A stretch of 64,000 bases of DNA from Pseudomonas putida (GTDB lineage Bacteria; Pseudomonadota; Gammaproteobacteria; Pseudomonadales; Pseudomonadaceae): positions 62,001 to 126,000 of the forward strand of contig NZ_BSKJ01000003.1 in NCBI RefSeq assembly GCF_030159595.1. Direction: 5' to 3'. Made by a program: the position numbers and the translations under genes. The notes beneath the pieces were generated by a model. That model saw only the letters and a program-made list of their open reading frames with translations. It was not told the DNA's origin and did not search any database. Shown here piece after piece: positions 45,348-53,802 of this stretch; positions within the stretch are counted from its first letter, which is position 1, and the number at the start of each line of letters is the position of its first letter.

Positions 45348-45818
45348 ATGAGCCTTGATTCGTTTGACCGTGCCTTGCTGAAAGCAGTCCAGCGCGATGC
45401 AACAACATCACAGATCGATCTTGGCGAGCAGGTGAGTCTCTCCTCTGCGGCGGTCAATCGGCGATTGAAGAAGTTGGGCAGCGCAGGGGTCATTCAGCGC
45501 ACGGTGGCGCAGGTGAATCCTGCGAGCCTGGGTTATGTGCTGACCGTCATAACTGAGGTCGAGGTAGAAAGTGAGCGGTTGGAGCTGCTGGACGAAATGA
45601 AAAGGACTTTCATGGCGTGTCCGCAGGTTCAACAGTGCTACTACGTGGCAGGGGAGTGCGATTTTGTGTTGATCATGCTGGTCAGGAATATGGAGCAGTA
45701 CACGCAATTGACCCGGTCGCTCTTTTTTCAAAGCAACAACGTCAAGCGCTTCAAGACGCTGGTTTCAATGAGCAATGTCAAAACCGGGCTCGCTGTGCCG
45801 ACCGATCTGGAAGGTTGA
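45348..45818 (+). CDS. Lrp/AsnC-family regulator
   Basis: This Lrp-type protein of 156 residues has an N-terminal helix-turn-helix (SQIDLGEQVSLSSAAVNRRL, about residues 21-40) and a RAM ligand-binding domain with strands such as GYVLTVITEVEVES and CYYVAGECDFVLIMLV. It is divergent from dpaL across about 260 bp, the classical position for a local activator. The ATG at 45348 was chosen; an upstream frame to 45291 adds a poor N terminus. The effector may be diaminopropionate. Confidence 0.86.
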   Translation: MSLDSFDRALLKAVQRDATTSQIDLGEQVSLSSAAVNRRLKKLGSAGVIQRTVAQVNPASLGYVLTVITEVEVESERLELLDEMKRTFMACPQVQQCYYVAGECDFVLIMLVRNMEQYTQLTRSLFFQSNNVKRFKTLVSMSNVKTGLAVPTDLEG

Positions 45819-45833
45819 GCGTGGAATGAGGCG

Positions 45834-45853
45834 GGGGCAATTGTCGTTGCCCC
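45834..45853 (+). terminator. Hairpin after the Lrp gene
   Basis: GGGGCAA-TTGTCG-TTGCCCC forms a 7-bp stem 16 bases past the stop, without a clear T run. Confidence 0.5.
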
Positions 45854-45896
45854 TGTGCAGTGGTGCTGAACCTACCTGCTACCCGTTACCGCTGGT

Positions 45897-47300
45897 TCAG
45901 ACCATGCTGCACGTTGCCCGTGATTTTAACCGCAGGGTATGGGTCCTTTTTTCGTGGATCACGCCAAGGCAGATGATCATCACGGCCAGCAGCCCAGTGG
46001 CTGTGATCTCCGATCGATAGGCCGGGATGAAGAACATGCTGATCAGTGCCCCGCCGATGAACAGGATCACTGCCCAGGTCAGCCACGGGAACAGCCACAT
46101 GCGAAACGCTGGCAGCTTGCCTGCGGCCATCAGCTTCTTGCGCAGGCACAGCTGCGAGACGGCGATAACCAGGTAGACGAGCAGGGCAACTGCGCCGGAC
46201 GTAGAAAGCAGGAACTTGAATACGTTTTCAGGTGCGAAGTAATTGATGAAGGTTGCCGCAATCCCGATCACCGTCGAGCCCGCCACCGCTGCGAGCGGGA
46301 CGTTCGCTTTGGTGGTGTACTTGTACAGCCGCGGCGCATCACCGCGTTTGGCCAGCGAGTAGAGCATGCGCGAGGCGGTATATACCTGGGAGTTCATGCA
46401 GCTGGCGACCGCCAGCAAAACAACGATGTCGATCACCAGGTTGGCGTTTGGAATGTTCATGATCTCCAACGCGCGCTGGAACGAGCCAACTTCTGGCAGG
46501 CGCGGATCGTTCCAGGGTACGACAGACAGGATCATCAGGATCGACAGTAGGTAGAAGACGCAGATACGCCATACCACCGAGTTGGTGGCGCGCGTGATCT
46601 GGCGTGCGGGATTCTTCGACTCCGCGGCTGCGATGGTCACCACTTCGGCACCGATGAAACTGAACATGGTCGTCAACATGGCGCCGATGACTGCAGAGAA
46701 TCCGTTCGGTGCGAAGCCGCCGTGCTCGGCCATGAGCTGCCCGATGCCACTGACTTCACGGTTGGGCAGCAGCCCCATCAGTGCAGCTGCACACAGCGTA
46801 ATGAAGGCAATGATGGCGACAATCTTGATCAGGCCGAACCAGAACTCGAACTCACCGTAGCGGGCGACACTGAAGAAATTGGAGCAGGTCAGCAGCACAA
46901 TGACGGCCAAGGCTGTGATCCAGGTATCGATGGCCGGCACCCAGGTGTGGACGATGTTCGCTGCCGCAATGGCTTCCAACGGAATGGCCAGTACCCAGAA
47001 CCACCAGTAGAGCCAGCCGATGCTGAAGCCGGCCCAAGGACCAATAGCCCGGTCCGCATAGGTTGAGAAAGAGCCCGTATCGGGTGATGCGACCGCCATT
47101 TCGCCCAGCATTCTCATGACCAGCACGACCAGTGCGCCAGTAAAGATGTAGGCAAGGATGACGGCGGGACCTGCCTTGGCAATGGCATGTCCGGAGAAGA
47201 CGAACAGGCCTGCACCGATGACGCCGGCAATCGACAGCATGGTGACATGGCGCTGCTTCAAACCTGGAGCGAGTGATGTATTTGACATGGATAGACTCAT
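45897..47300 (-). CDS. APC-family amino acid permease (GABA/proline permease-like)
   Basis: This membrane protein of 467 residues has about 12 hydrophobic helices. The N-terminal HVTMLSIAGVIGAGLFVFSG is the substrate-binding segment of the amino acid transporter (AAT) group, which includes GABA and proline permeases. ATG codons at 47300 and 47288 are both possible; the start of the frame at 47390 is only upstream sequence. It stands between the Lrp gene and an orphan binding-protein gene, and probably imports an amino acid for this region. The substrate is not deducible. Confidence 0.85.
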   Translation of the reverse strand: MSLSMSNTSLAPGLKQRHVTMLSIAGVIGAGLFVFSGHAIAKAGPAVILAYIFTGALVVLVMRMLGEMAVASPDTGSFSTYADRAIGPWAGFSIGWLYWWFWVLAIPLEAIAAANIVHTWVPAIDTWITALAVIVLLTCSNFFSVARYGEFEFWFGLIKIVAIIAFITLCAAALMGLLPNREVSGIGQLMAEHGGFAPNGFSAVIGAMLTTMFSFIGAEVVTIAAAESKNPARQITRATNSVVWRICVFYLLSILMILSVVPWNDPRLPEVGSFQRALEIMNIPNANLVIDIVVLLAVASCMNSQVYTASRMLYSLAKRGDAPRLYKYTTKANVPLAAVAGSTVIGIAATFINYFAPENVFKFLLSTSGAVALLVYLVIAVSQLCLRKKLMAAGKLPAFRMWLFPWLTWAVILFIGGALISMFFIPAYRSEITATGLLAVMIICLGVIHEKRTHTLRLKSRATCSMV

Positions 47301-47661
47301 TATTTGTTCTTGGGGCGTTCTAATCCGTACAACAGGCGGGCTCCGACGCACTGAAAGCGTTCGTGCGGTGAGGGAAAGCGCTCGCGCCAAGCTTGGGGCG
47401 AAATAATTGTTGAGTTAAATCCATTTTTTCTCACGCTATGTTTTACAAACACTCACCAATATTTGACGCACCCTTTGAGTTTTCTGGCGCTTAGCACTTG
47501 AGGTGACGGAAGAATCTCAAATGGCTTGGTCGCTACAGTGCAGTGCTGTTGACAGCCTCCATCATAGTTTTTATTGTGAGTGCAGTCATGCACACAAGCA
47601 GGCATGCAAGAAAGTGCCGTACCTTCCTGCCAAAAAACAATGAATATCAGTGAGGTGTGAA
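47301..47661. other. Divergent intergenic region, permease and orphan binding protein
   Basis: These 361 bp hold no credible gene. A candidate promoter for the binding protein (47549-47577) is listed separately. The region is relatively AT-rich. Confidence 0.6.
47549..47577 (+). promoter_or_regulatory. Candidate sigma-70 promoter of the orphan binding-protein gene
   Basis: TTGACA at 47549-47554, a 17-bp spacer, and TATTGT at 47572-47577 fit the consensus well. Confidence 0.55.
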
Positions 47662-48495
47662 ATGGTTCTTCCGGTCCCGTCGTATCTGAAAGGTCTCTTC
47701 GTTGGCGCAAGCCTGTGTGGCGCGCTATTGGCCCAGTCCGCTGCACAGGCTGCGGAAACGTCTGTTTGGCAAGGTATTCAAAAGGCAGGAGAGTTGCGCT
47801 GTGGTGCGGCGGTAGCCGCGCCTTATGTGATGCGCGACGCCAAGACGGGTGAGTACAGCGGCTACTTTGTCGATCTGTGCCGAGACTTTGGGGAGAGGGT
47901 CCTGAAGGTGAAGGTAGCGTTCGTCGATACCAACTGGGACAACCTGGTGGCCGGCTTGCAGAGTAACAAGTGGGACCTGGCCATGGCGCTGAACCAGACG
48001 CCTGAGCGAGCCCTGGCTGTCGCCTTCACCGTACCGGCAACCGACTACCAGGTGTCGCTGCTGGTGAACAAGGACAATCCAAAACTTGCTGATGTGAAAG
48101 AGGACATCTCGGCCCTCGACAAGCCCGAAGTGACCTTCGCCGTCATGTCGGGCACCGCACAGGACAAAGCCATTTCCTCGGTGATCCATAACGGCAAGAT
48201 CATGCGCTTGCCAGGCATGGATGAAGCTCGACTTGCAGTGATGTCCAAACGTGCAGACGTACTGGTAGACGCCAGCGATACCAACCACTTGTTTGCCATG
48301 GCCAACCCTACCTGGACGCGTGAGATTCTGCCTAAGCCGGCCTTGGCCAAACAGGGCGTATCGTTCGGTGTGCGGCGCGACATTTCGCCTGCTGACCTGG
48401 AAGTGCTGAATATCTACCTGCGCCAAAAACGCGATACCGGTGATATCCAGCAATTGGTCGATAAGGCTTCAAACGAGGCCAATGCTGCCAAATAG
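47662..48495 (+). CDS. Orphan periplasmic amino acid-binding protein
   Basis: This family 3 solute-binding protein of 277 residues has a signal peptide (about residues 1-28, ending AAQAAE). It is plainly a paralogue of the protein at 37278-38114: both have IQKAG/VQKAG then ELRCGAAVAAPYVMRD, YSGYFVDLCRDFGE, and SDTNHLFAMAN. No permease or ATPase gene adjoins it. It may share the transporter at 35.0-37.2 kb, or act as a sensor. The ATG at 47662 has GAGGTGTGAA before it. Confidence 0.86.
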   Translation: MVLPVPSYLKGLFVGASLCGALLAQSAAQAAETSVWQGIQKAGELRCGAAVAAPYVMRDAKTGEYSGYFVDLCRDFGERVLKVKVAFVDTNWDNLVAGLQSNKWDLAMALNQTPERALAVAFTVPATDYQVSLLVNKDNPKLADVKEDISALDKPEVTFAVMSGTAQDKAISSVIHNGKIMRLPGMDEARLAVMSKRADVLVDASDTNHLFAMANPTWTREILPKPALAKQGVSFGVRRDISPADLEVLNIYLRQKRDTGDIQQLVDKASNEANAAK

Positions 48496-48569
48496 CATTC
48501 CCTGGCATGCTGTCCGCGATTCTGAAGCGGGCAGCATTTCCCGTTCTTGAAACAAGAAGGTGATAACAG

Positions 48570-49340
48570 ATGTGTGACCCGACACGCCCCCTGGCAGGAC
48601 AGACCGTACTGGTGACCGGTGCTTCTGGCGGCATTGGTGCCGCGATCGTGGAGCAGTTGGCAGCCGAGGGCGCACGCCCGATCATTCATTACAGTCGCGA
48701 CGAGCAGGGCGCCCGCGCATTGCTCGAGCGCATTGGCGGTAATGGTTGGATCGTACAGGGCGACCTGAGTGATGAGGCTGGGCCAGAACAGCTTTGGCAC
48801 GCAGCACTTGAGCTGAGTGGTGGCCGTATCCATGGCCTGGTGAACAACGCTGGCATCCGCACTGAAATTGCGCTGGAGGTCAACTCGGCACAGTGGCGCG
48901 CGGCTTGGCGTCGTGAGTTTCAGGTCAACTTCTTTGCTGCCGCCGATCTCAGCCGCGAAGCCGTCCAGCACTACCGTGCTCACGGCGGTGGACGAATCAT
49001 CAACATGGCCAGTCGTGCGGCTCAGCGCGGCTACGCTGCGGATGCCTTGCCATATGGCAGCAGCAAAGCTGCGTTGATCAACCTGACGAAATCCCTTGCC
49101 CGCAGCGTGGCTGCTGATGGTGTGGTAGCGGTGGCTATCGCGCCAGGTTGGGTGCGTACCGACATGGCTGAGCAGTTCGTCGCACAACACGGTGAAGCAG
49201 CGGCAGTGTCGGATATTCCGGTGGGGCGAATGGCCGCTCCTGCAGAAGTGGCTGAGCTGGTTGCGTTTACGTTGCGTCCCTCCCAGGCGTCGCTAAATGG
49301 CGCAACGCTGGACGTCAACGGGGGCAGTTACATCCGATAA
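48570..49340 (+). CDS. SDR-family oxidoreductase
   Basis: This 256-residue short-chain dehydrogenase has the cofactor motif TGASGGIG (about residues 16-23), NNAG (about 92-95), catalytic Ser in NMASRAAQRG and YGSSK (about 161-165), and PGWVRTDM. It follows the binding-protein gene by 74 bp, with a small hairpin in the gap, so it may be co-transcribed. GAAGGTGATAACAG precedes the ATG. The substrate is unknown; a carbonyl or hydroxy-acid from the amino acid catabolism here is possible. Confidence 0.84.
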   Translation: MCDPTRPLAGQTVLVTGASGGIGAAIVEQLAAEGARPIIHYSRDEQGARALLERIGGNGWIVQGDLSDEAGPEQLWHAALELSGGRIHGLVNNAGIRTEIALEVNSAQWRAAWRREFQVNFFAAADLSREAVQHYRAHGGGRIINMASRAAQRGYAADALPYGSSKAALINLTKSLARSVAADGVVAVAIAPGWVRTDMAEQFVAQHGEAAAVSDIPVGRMAAPAEVAELVAFTLRPSQASLNGATLDVNGGSYIR

Positions 49341-49392
49341 CTGCGGTCAGGCATTTGACGGATTTGCCCGGGTTCGCTCAGGCAATACTGTG

Positions 49393-50520
49393 CTAAGGGC
49401 CTACCTGATGCAGTTGCCCCAACCGGCTGCGGGTACGCATCAGGTCGGCAAGCGGCCCGCCCAGGCTCTCTTCCAGCGGCCGTTTGCCAATCACCGTCAC
49501 CTGTCGGTCCTGGTCATACAGCACATCCACCAAATTGACGAAGCGCTGTTGCGCCGCCAGTGAGCACTCCGCCAGATCATCCAGCCCATCGATGATCCAT
49601 TCATCGTATTGTCCGGCCAGCACGAGGTAGTCAATGACCGCCGTGGCCTTCTCGCACAAATCGTCAAAGCCAAGCACCGCCCGCCGGCCATCAATGGCCA
49701 GCGCGCGCAGCGGACGTTTGTTCACTTCCAGCATTATCGGCTGCTGGTCCGGTACGTTTAGCGCCTGGCGCTGCTCCGCCGTCCCTGGCCATACATAGTG
49801 GCCTCGGGTAAAACGCTGGTGCTCGCGGTTGGCCGGCAGGCTGCGAAAGTCTGTATCGCCGCCAACTTCCAACACTTCCATTGAACTGTTTATCAGGCGG
49901 ATCACTGGCAGGAAACGCTCGTGGTACAGCGGGTTAGGCAGCAAGCCTTCGGGGGCGTAGTTGGAGGTCACCAGCAGGAGCACGCCACGGGCGAACAAGG
50001 CGTTGAACAGCCGGGTGAGCAGCATGGCATCGCCAATGTCATGCACATGGAATTCATCAAAGCACAGCACCCGGCAATCGCCGACCAGTTCGTCGAGGGT
50101 GGCGCCCAGTGCATCGTCCAGCGCCAGGTGGCGGTGCATGCCTTGGTGCAGGCGGGCAAAGAAGTCATGAAAGTGCAGGCGTAGCTTTGCGTCTAGTGGC
50201 ACCGCCTGGAAAAAGCCATCGAGCAGCCAGCTCTTGCCACGTCCCACCGAGCCGTACAGGTAAAGGCTGCGTGGTTGCCCGTGTTCGAGCTGCGCCAACT
50301 GCGCGGCCATGCAATGGATCACCCGTCGCTGGCCGTCACTCAGTTGGTAGCCCCGGTTACGGGCTTTATCCTCGAACCCGTCGAGCAGCTCGCTCTGGTT
50401 GGCTTCGGCACCACGCAGGCGCTGGCTAAGCTGGCGAAGTGGGGCGGGGATCCAGGCAGACAAATGCAAAGCTCCTTGGGCGATGGCAGGGCAGCGTGCA
50501 GCTTGCCCGAGGGCGGCCAT
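49393..50520 (-). CDS. zapE: ZapE, AFG1-like cell division ATPase
   Basis: This P-loop ATPase of 375 residues of the AFG1/ZapE family has Walker A YGSVGRGKSWL (about residues 89-99), Walker B VLCFDEFHVHDIGDAMLL (about 149-166) and the sensor VTSNYAPEGLLPN (about 183-195). ZapE associates with FtsZ and destabilises the Z ring in E. coli. The ATG at 50520 lacks a clear ribosome site and a TTG at 50529 is also in frame, so the start is uncertain. Many pseudomonads carry a second AFG1-like copy, which this may be. Confidence 0.85.
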   Translation of the reverse strand: MAALGQAARCPAIAQGALHLSAWIPAPLRQLSQRLRGAEANQSELLDGFEDKARNRGYQLSDGQRRVIHCMAAQLAQLEHGQPRSLYLYGSVGRGKSWLLDGFFQAVPLDAKLRLHFHDFFARLHQGMHRHLALDDALGATLDELVGDCRVLCFDEFHVHDIGDAMLLTRLFNALFARGVLLLVTSNYAPEGLLPNPLYHERFLPVIRLINSSMEVLEVGGDTDFRSLPANREHQRFTRGHYVWPGTAEQRQALNVPDQQPIMLEVNKRPLRALAIDGRRAVLGFDDLCEKATAVIDYLVLAGQYDEWIIDGLDDLAECSLAAQQRFVNLVDVLYDQDRQVTVIGKRPLEESLGGPLADLMRTRSRLGQLHQVGP

Positions 50521-50634
50521 TTTGACCAATACAGAAAGTGACGGGCAATGATCACTTCGTGCGATAGGTCTGGCATCAGCGCGGGTGAAAATGACTAACT
50601 CGCTGTTTTATGGCAATTTTTTTTCATCAGGGGC

Positions 50635-50663
50635 TTCACAGATCAAAACTTTGTTGTTAAAGT
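50635..50663 (+). promoter_or_regulatory. Promoter of tRNA-Gln
   Basis: TTCACA at 50635-50640, a 17-bp spacer, and TAAAGT at 50658-50663 are followed by a GC-rich discriminator (GCCGCGC), as expected for a stringently controlled tRNA promoter. Confidence 0.6.
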
Positions 50664-50738
50664 GCCGCGCATTCCAAGACAACAACCCAGTTGTCACTCA
50701 GTTGGAATTGTCAGAGCAGCAAACGCTGCATCCGATAC

Positions 50739-50813
50739 AGGGGCGTCGCCAAGCGGTAAGGCAGCAGGTTTTGATCCTGCCATGCGTTGGTTCGAATCCA
50801 GCCGCCCCTGCCA
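50739..50813 (+). tRNA. tRNA-Gln (anticodon TTG), CCA encoded
   Basis: The 75-base cloverleaf closes fully: acceptor AGGGGCG/CGCCCCT with discriminator G and encoded CCA, anticodon stem GCAGG/CCTGC around loop TTTTGAT, and T arm with GTTCGAATC. The loop gives anticodon TTG, reading CAA and CAG. The first pair is A-T. Confidence 0.95.
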
Positions 50814-50837
50814 TTTTTCAGATTCAAACGTCTATCA

Positions 50838-50874
50838 CCCGGTGCTTAGAGAGATGAGCGCTGGGTTTTTTCGT
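50838..50874 (+). terminator. Terminator of the tRNA-Gln transcript
   Basis: ACCCGGTGC and GCGCTGGGT pair imperfectly across a 12-base loop and are followed by a run of T residues, 25 bases past the tRNA end. Confidence 0.7.
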
Positions 50875-50924
50875 TTTCGTGTTTTTTGCGCGATGCCTGT
50901 AGAGCAGCCTTGTGCCGCTCTCAA

Positions 50925-53312
50925 CTACTTTGCAATCCCAAGCATTTCATTCAGCACCCTGGCCAACGCATCCGCCTGCACGGGCTTCTGGATCACCACG
51001 CTGCCTGGTAACTCCAGCCCCTGCAACTCCGCGTAACCGGTAAGAAACACCACCGGCAGGTGCGGGTAGCGGTCACGGGCGGCCAGCGCCAACTGTGCGC
51101 CATTGAACTCAGGCATGGCGAAATCGGTAAGCAGCAGGTCGATCTCGCCATCCAGCAGGGCCAGGGCCTGTTCGCCGCTGTGCGCCTGGCGCACCTGGTA
51201 GCCGTACTGGCGCAACACATCGCCCAGCATGTCGCGCACCAGGTGGTCATCATCCACCAGCAGCACCGTGCGGTCGTGGCCGCTGTCGCTGACCGACTGG
51301 CTGAGCAACGGTACGACCGGTTCGCTCATGGCCTGCTCCTTGACCGCCGGCAGATACACCGCCACTTGCGTGCCACGGCCAGGTACGGTGTCGATGCGCA
51401 CGCCGCCTCCGGACTGTTTGGCGAAGCCGAACACCTGGGCCAGGCCCAGGCCAGACCCCTTGCCGATGTCCTTGGTGGTAAAGAACGGTTCGAACACCTT
51501 GGCCAGCACGTCTTCGCTCATGCCGCAGCCGGTATCGCGAATGCTCAGCATCACATACTCACCCGGCTCCGGGTCTTCCGGGCGTTGCGGGCGAGTATCG
51601 ATGCGGGTGTTGCGGGTTGTCAGGGTCAGTTGGCCGCCATCGGGCATGGCGTCGCGTGCATTGATCGCCAGGTTGAGGATGATCATCTCGGTTTGGGTAG
51701 GGTCGGTCAGGGCCTGCCACAGGGCCGGGTCCAGGTCCAGGCGTACCGAGACGTTACCGCCCAAGGTGCGGCGCAACAGCTCTTCCAGGCCGGCCAGGGT
51801 TCGGTTGAGGTTCAGCGGTACGGGTTCCAGGCGCTGACGGCGGGAAAATGCCAACAGCTGCGACGTCAGCTTGGCGCCACGCTCGCCGGCTTCGCGGATG
51901 TGTGTGAGGCGCGTGCGGGCTTTGTCCAGGTCAGCCTTGGCCAGGTCGCGCTCCAGAAAGCTGGCGCCGGTCAGAATCACCGTCAGCAGGTTGTTGAAGT
52001 CGTGGGCCACGCCGGCGGTCAGTTGGCCGACCGCTTCCAGCCGTTGCATTTGTTGCAGCGCCGCCTCGATGCGTTCGCGCTCGTTGATCTGCTCGCGCAG
52101 GCGGGTGTTGGCCTCCGCCAGGCCCAGAGCGGCTTCGCGCTCGCTTGTAATGTCGCGCGCCACCACATACAGCAGGGTGTCTTCGGGCACCACCACCCAT
52201 GACAGCCAGCGCTGATTGCCACTGGCATGCAAAATTCGTCCGACGAAACGGGCACTGGTACGGCCATGGGAGAGGGCGGCCAGCTCGGTGAGCAGCAGCT
52301 CCTGGTCGGGCTCGGGTAGCAGATGCAGCAGGGACGACTGGCTCAGGCGTTCGCGGGAGAAGCCCAGGCTGGCTTCCCAGGCAGGGTTGAGCGCGACCGG
52401 GGTCAGGTCCTTGTTCAGCACCGCCAGCAAGTCCTGTGACAGCTCCCAGGCGCGGTCGCGCTCGCGGGTGCGGCGTTCGACTCGCTCACCCAGCATCTCG
52501 TTGAGCTGGCGCAGCGCCTGGGTGGCCAGGCGCTGCGTGTGGATGTCTTGCAGCACGCCCGAAAAGCGCACGCACCGGTCGTCGACGAACTGGCTCTGGC
52601 CGCTGCTGAGCAACCAGCGCGGCTCCAGGCCATTGGGCTGGGCGATGCGAAACTCGACCCGGTAGTGCCCACCGCTTTCCGGGCGCATGGCGTGCTCCAC
52701 CGCCTCGCGCACCAGCGGCAGGTCGTCGGCGTAGATGCCGGCGTAGAACACGTCAAGGCTCATTTCGGTGCTGGTTGGCAGGCCGAACAACGTCTTGCAG
52801 CGGTCGTCCCACAGCAGCAGGCCCTCTTGTGGACGCAGGTCCCAGGTACCCATGCCGGCGGCGTCGATGGCGATACGTGCACGGGCCTCGACATCCGCCA
52901 GGGCCTCTTCGGCGCGGCGCCGGCGCTGGCGCTCCTGCACCTCGGTCAGCGCTCGGCGCACGGCCTTGGGCAGCAGTGGCAGGTTCTTCTTCAGCACATA
53001 GTCAGTGGCGCCGAGGCGGATCATTTCCACCGCGTGCTCTTCGCCGTAGATACCGGACAGGAAAATGAACGGCATGTCTGGCGCCAGGCGCTGGGCGATG
53101 GCCAGCACCTCGGTGCCGGACGAGCCCGGCAGCACGCAGTCGCACAGGGTCAGGTCATAGTGGGCCTCGCGCAGCGCATGTTCGACGCCCACATGGTCGA
53201 ACACCAGCCGGTGCTGCACATTCAGCCCGCTGCGCTCCAGGCGCATCAGGGTCAGCTCGGCGTCCATCGAGCTGTCTTCGACCATCAGAATTTTCAACGG
53301 CGATTGCTGCAT
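50925..53312 (-). CDS. Hybrid sensor kinase with receivers at both ends, phytochrome operon
   Basis: This 795-residue cytoplasmic protein has an N-terminal receiver (about residues 6-125, phospho-acceptor D58 in LCDCVLP) and two PAS-type domains (about 150-270 and 285-405). A HisKA domain follows with H box GVAHDFNNLLTVI (about 437), then a HATPase with DTGCGMSEDVLAKVFEPFFT and GSGLGLAQVFG, and a C-terminal receiver (about 672-790; LLTDFAMPEFNG). No membrane helices are seen. It is the last gene of the bphP operon, 13 bp after the response regulator stop, so it probably relays or integrates the light signal. Confidence 0.88.
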   Translation of the reverse strand: MQQSPLKILMVEDSSMDAELTLMRLERSGLNVQHRLVFDHVGVEHALREAHYDLTLCDCVLPGSSGTEVLAIAQRLAPDMPFIFLSGIYGEEHAVEMIRLGATDYVLKKNLPLLPKAVRRALTEVQERQRRRRAEEALADVEARARIAIDAAGMGTWDLRPQEGLLLWDDRCKTLFGLPTSTEMSLDVFYAGIYADDLPLVREAVEHAMRPESGGHYRVEFRIAQPNGLEPRWLLSSGQSQFVDDRCVRFSGVLQDIHTQRLATQALRQLNEMLGERVERRTRERDRAWELSQDLLAVLNKDLTPVALNPAWEASLGFSRERLSQSSLLHLLPEPDQELLLTELAALSHGRTSARFVGRILHASGNQRWLSWVVVPEDTLLYVVARDITSEREAALGLAEANTRLREQINERERIEAALQQMQRLEAVGQLTAGVAHDFNNLLTVILTGASFLERDLAKADLDKARTRLTHIREAGERGAKLTSQLLAFSRRQRLEPVPLNLNRTLAGLEELLRRTLGGNVSVRLDLDPALWQALTDPTQTEMIILNLAINARDAMPDGGQLTLTTRNTRIDTRPQRPEDPEPGEYVMLSIRDTGCGMSEDVLAKVFEPFFTTKDIGKGSGLGLAQVFGFAKQSGGGVRIDTVPGRGTQVAVYLPAVKEQAMSEPVVPLLSQSVSDSGHDRTVLLVDDDHLVRDMLGDVLRQYGYQVRQAHSGEQALALLDGEIDLLLTDFAMPEFNGAQLALAARDRYPHLPVVFLTGYAELQGLELPGSVVIQKPVQADALARVLNEMLGIAK

Positions 53313-53325
53313 TGTTGCGGCGGCC

Positions 53326-53787
53326 TCAATTGCTACCGCGACGGTTCAGCCGCAGTGAGCCGGGTGGCGGTTCGTTAAGTACTGCCCAGAATACCCCGAG
53401 GTCGGAGATGGCGGCGACGAATTCCTTGAACTCCACCGGTTTGACCACATACGCGTTCACCCCCAACTCGTAGGCGCGCAGCAAGTCGGGCTCTTCCCGC
53501 GAGGAGGTCAACATCACGGTGGGGATGCTGCGCAGTTCGGCCGTGGCGCGAACTGCCTTGAGCACTTCCAGGCCATCGACCTTGGGCAGTTTCAAGTCAA
53601 GTAGCAGTACCGCAGGGTTACCGTCGTCGCGATCGGCATAGGCATTGCGGCGTAGCAGGTAGTCCAGGGCATCGGCGCCGTCGCGCAGCACGATGACTTC
53701 GTTGGCCAACTGGCTGCGCTCCAGGGCCAGCAGCGTCAGCTCCAGGTCCCTTGGGTTGTCTTCGACCAGCAGGATGGGTTTGAGCAT
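53326..53787 (-). CDS. Single-domain response regulator (Rcp1-like) of the phytochrome
   Basis: This 153-residue receiver-only protein has acidic pocket E9-D10, phospho-acceptor D64 (VLLLDLKLPKVDG), TSS at the switch position and VKPVEFKEF with the conserved Lys. It belongs to the Rcp1/CheY-like group found next to phytochromes. It lies 15 bp after bphP and 13 bp before the hybrid kinase, so phosphotransfer from BphP is the natural reading. It has no output domain. Confidence 0.9.
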   Translation of the reverse strand: MLKPILLVEDNPRDLELTLLALERSQLANEVIVLRDGADALDYLLRRNAYADRDDGNPAVLLLDLKLPKVDGLEVLKAVRATAELRSIPTVMLTSSREEPDLLRAYELGVNAYVVKPVEFKEFVAAISDLGVFWAVLNEPPPGSLRLNRRGSN

Positions 53788-53802
53788 GGTGATAGCGGTG
53801 CC

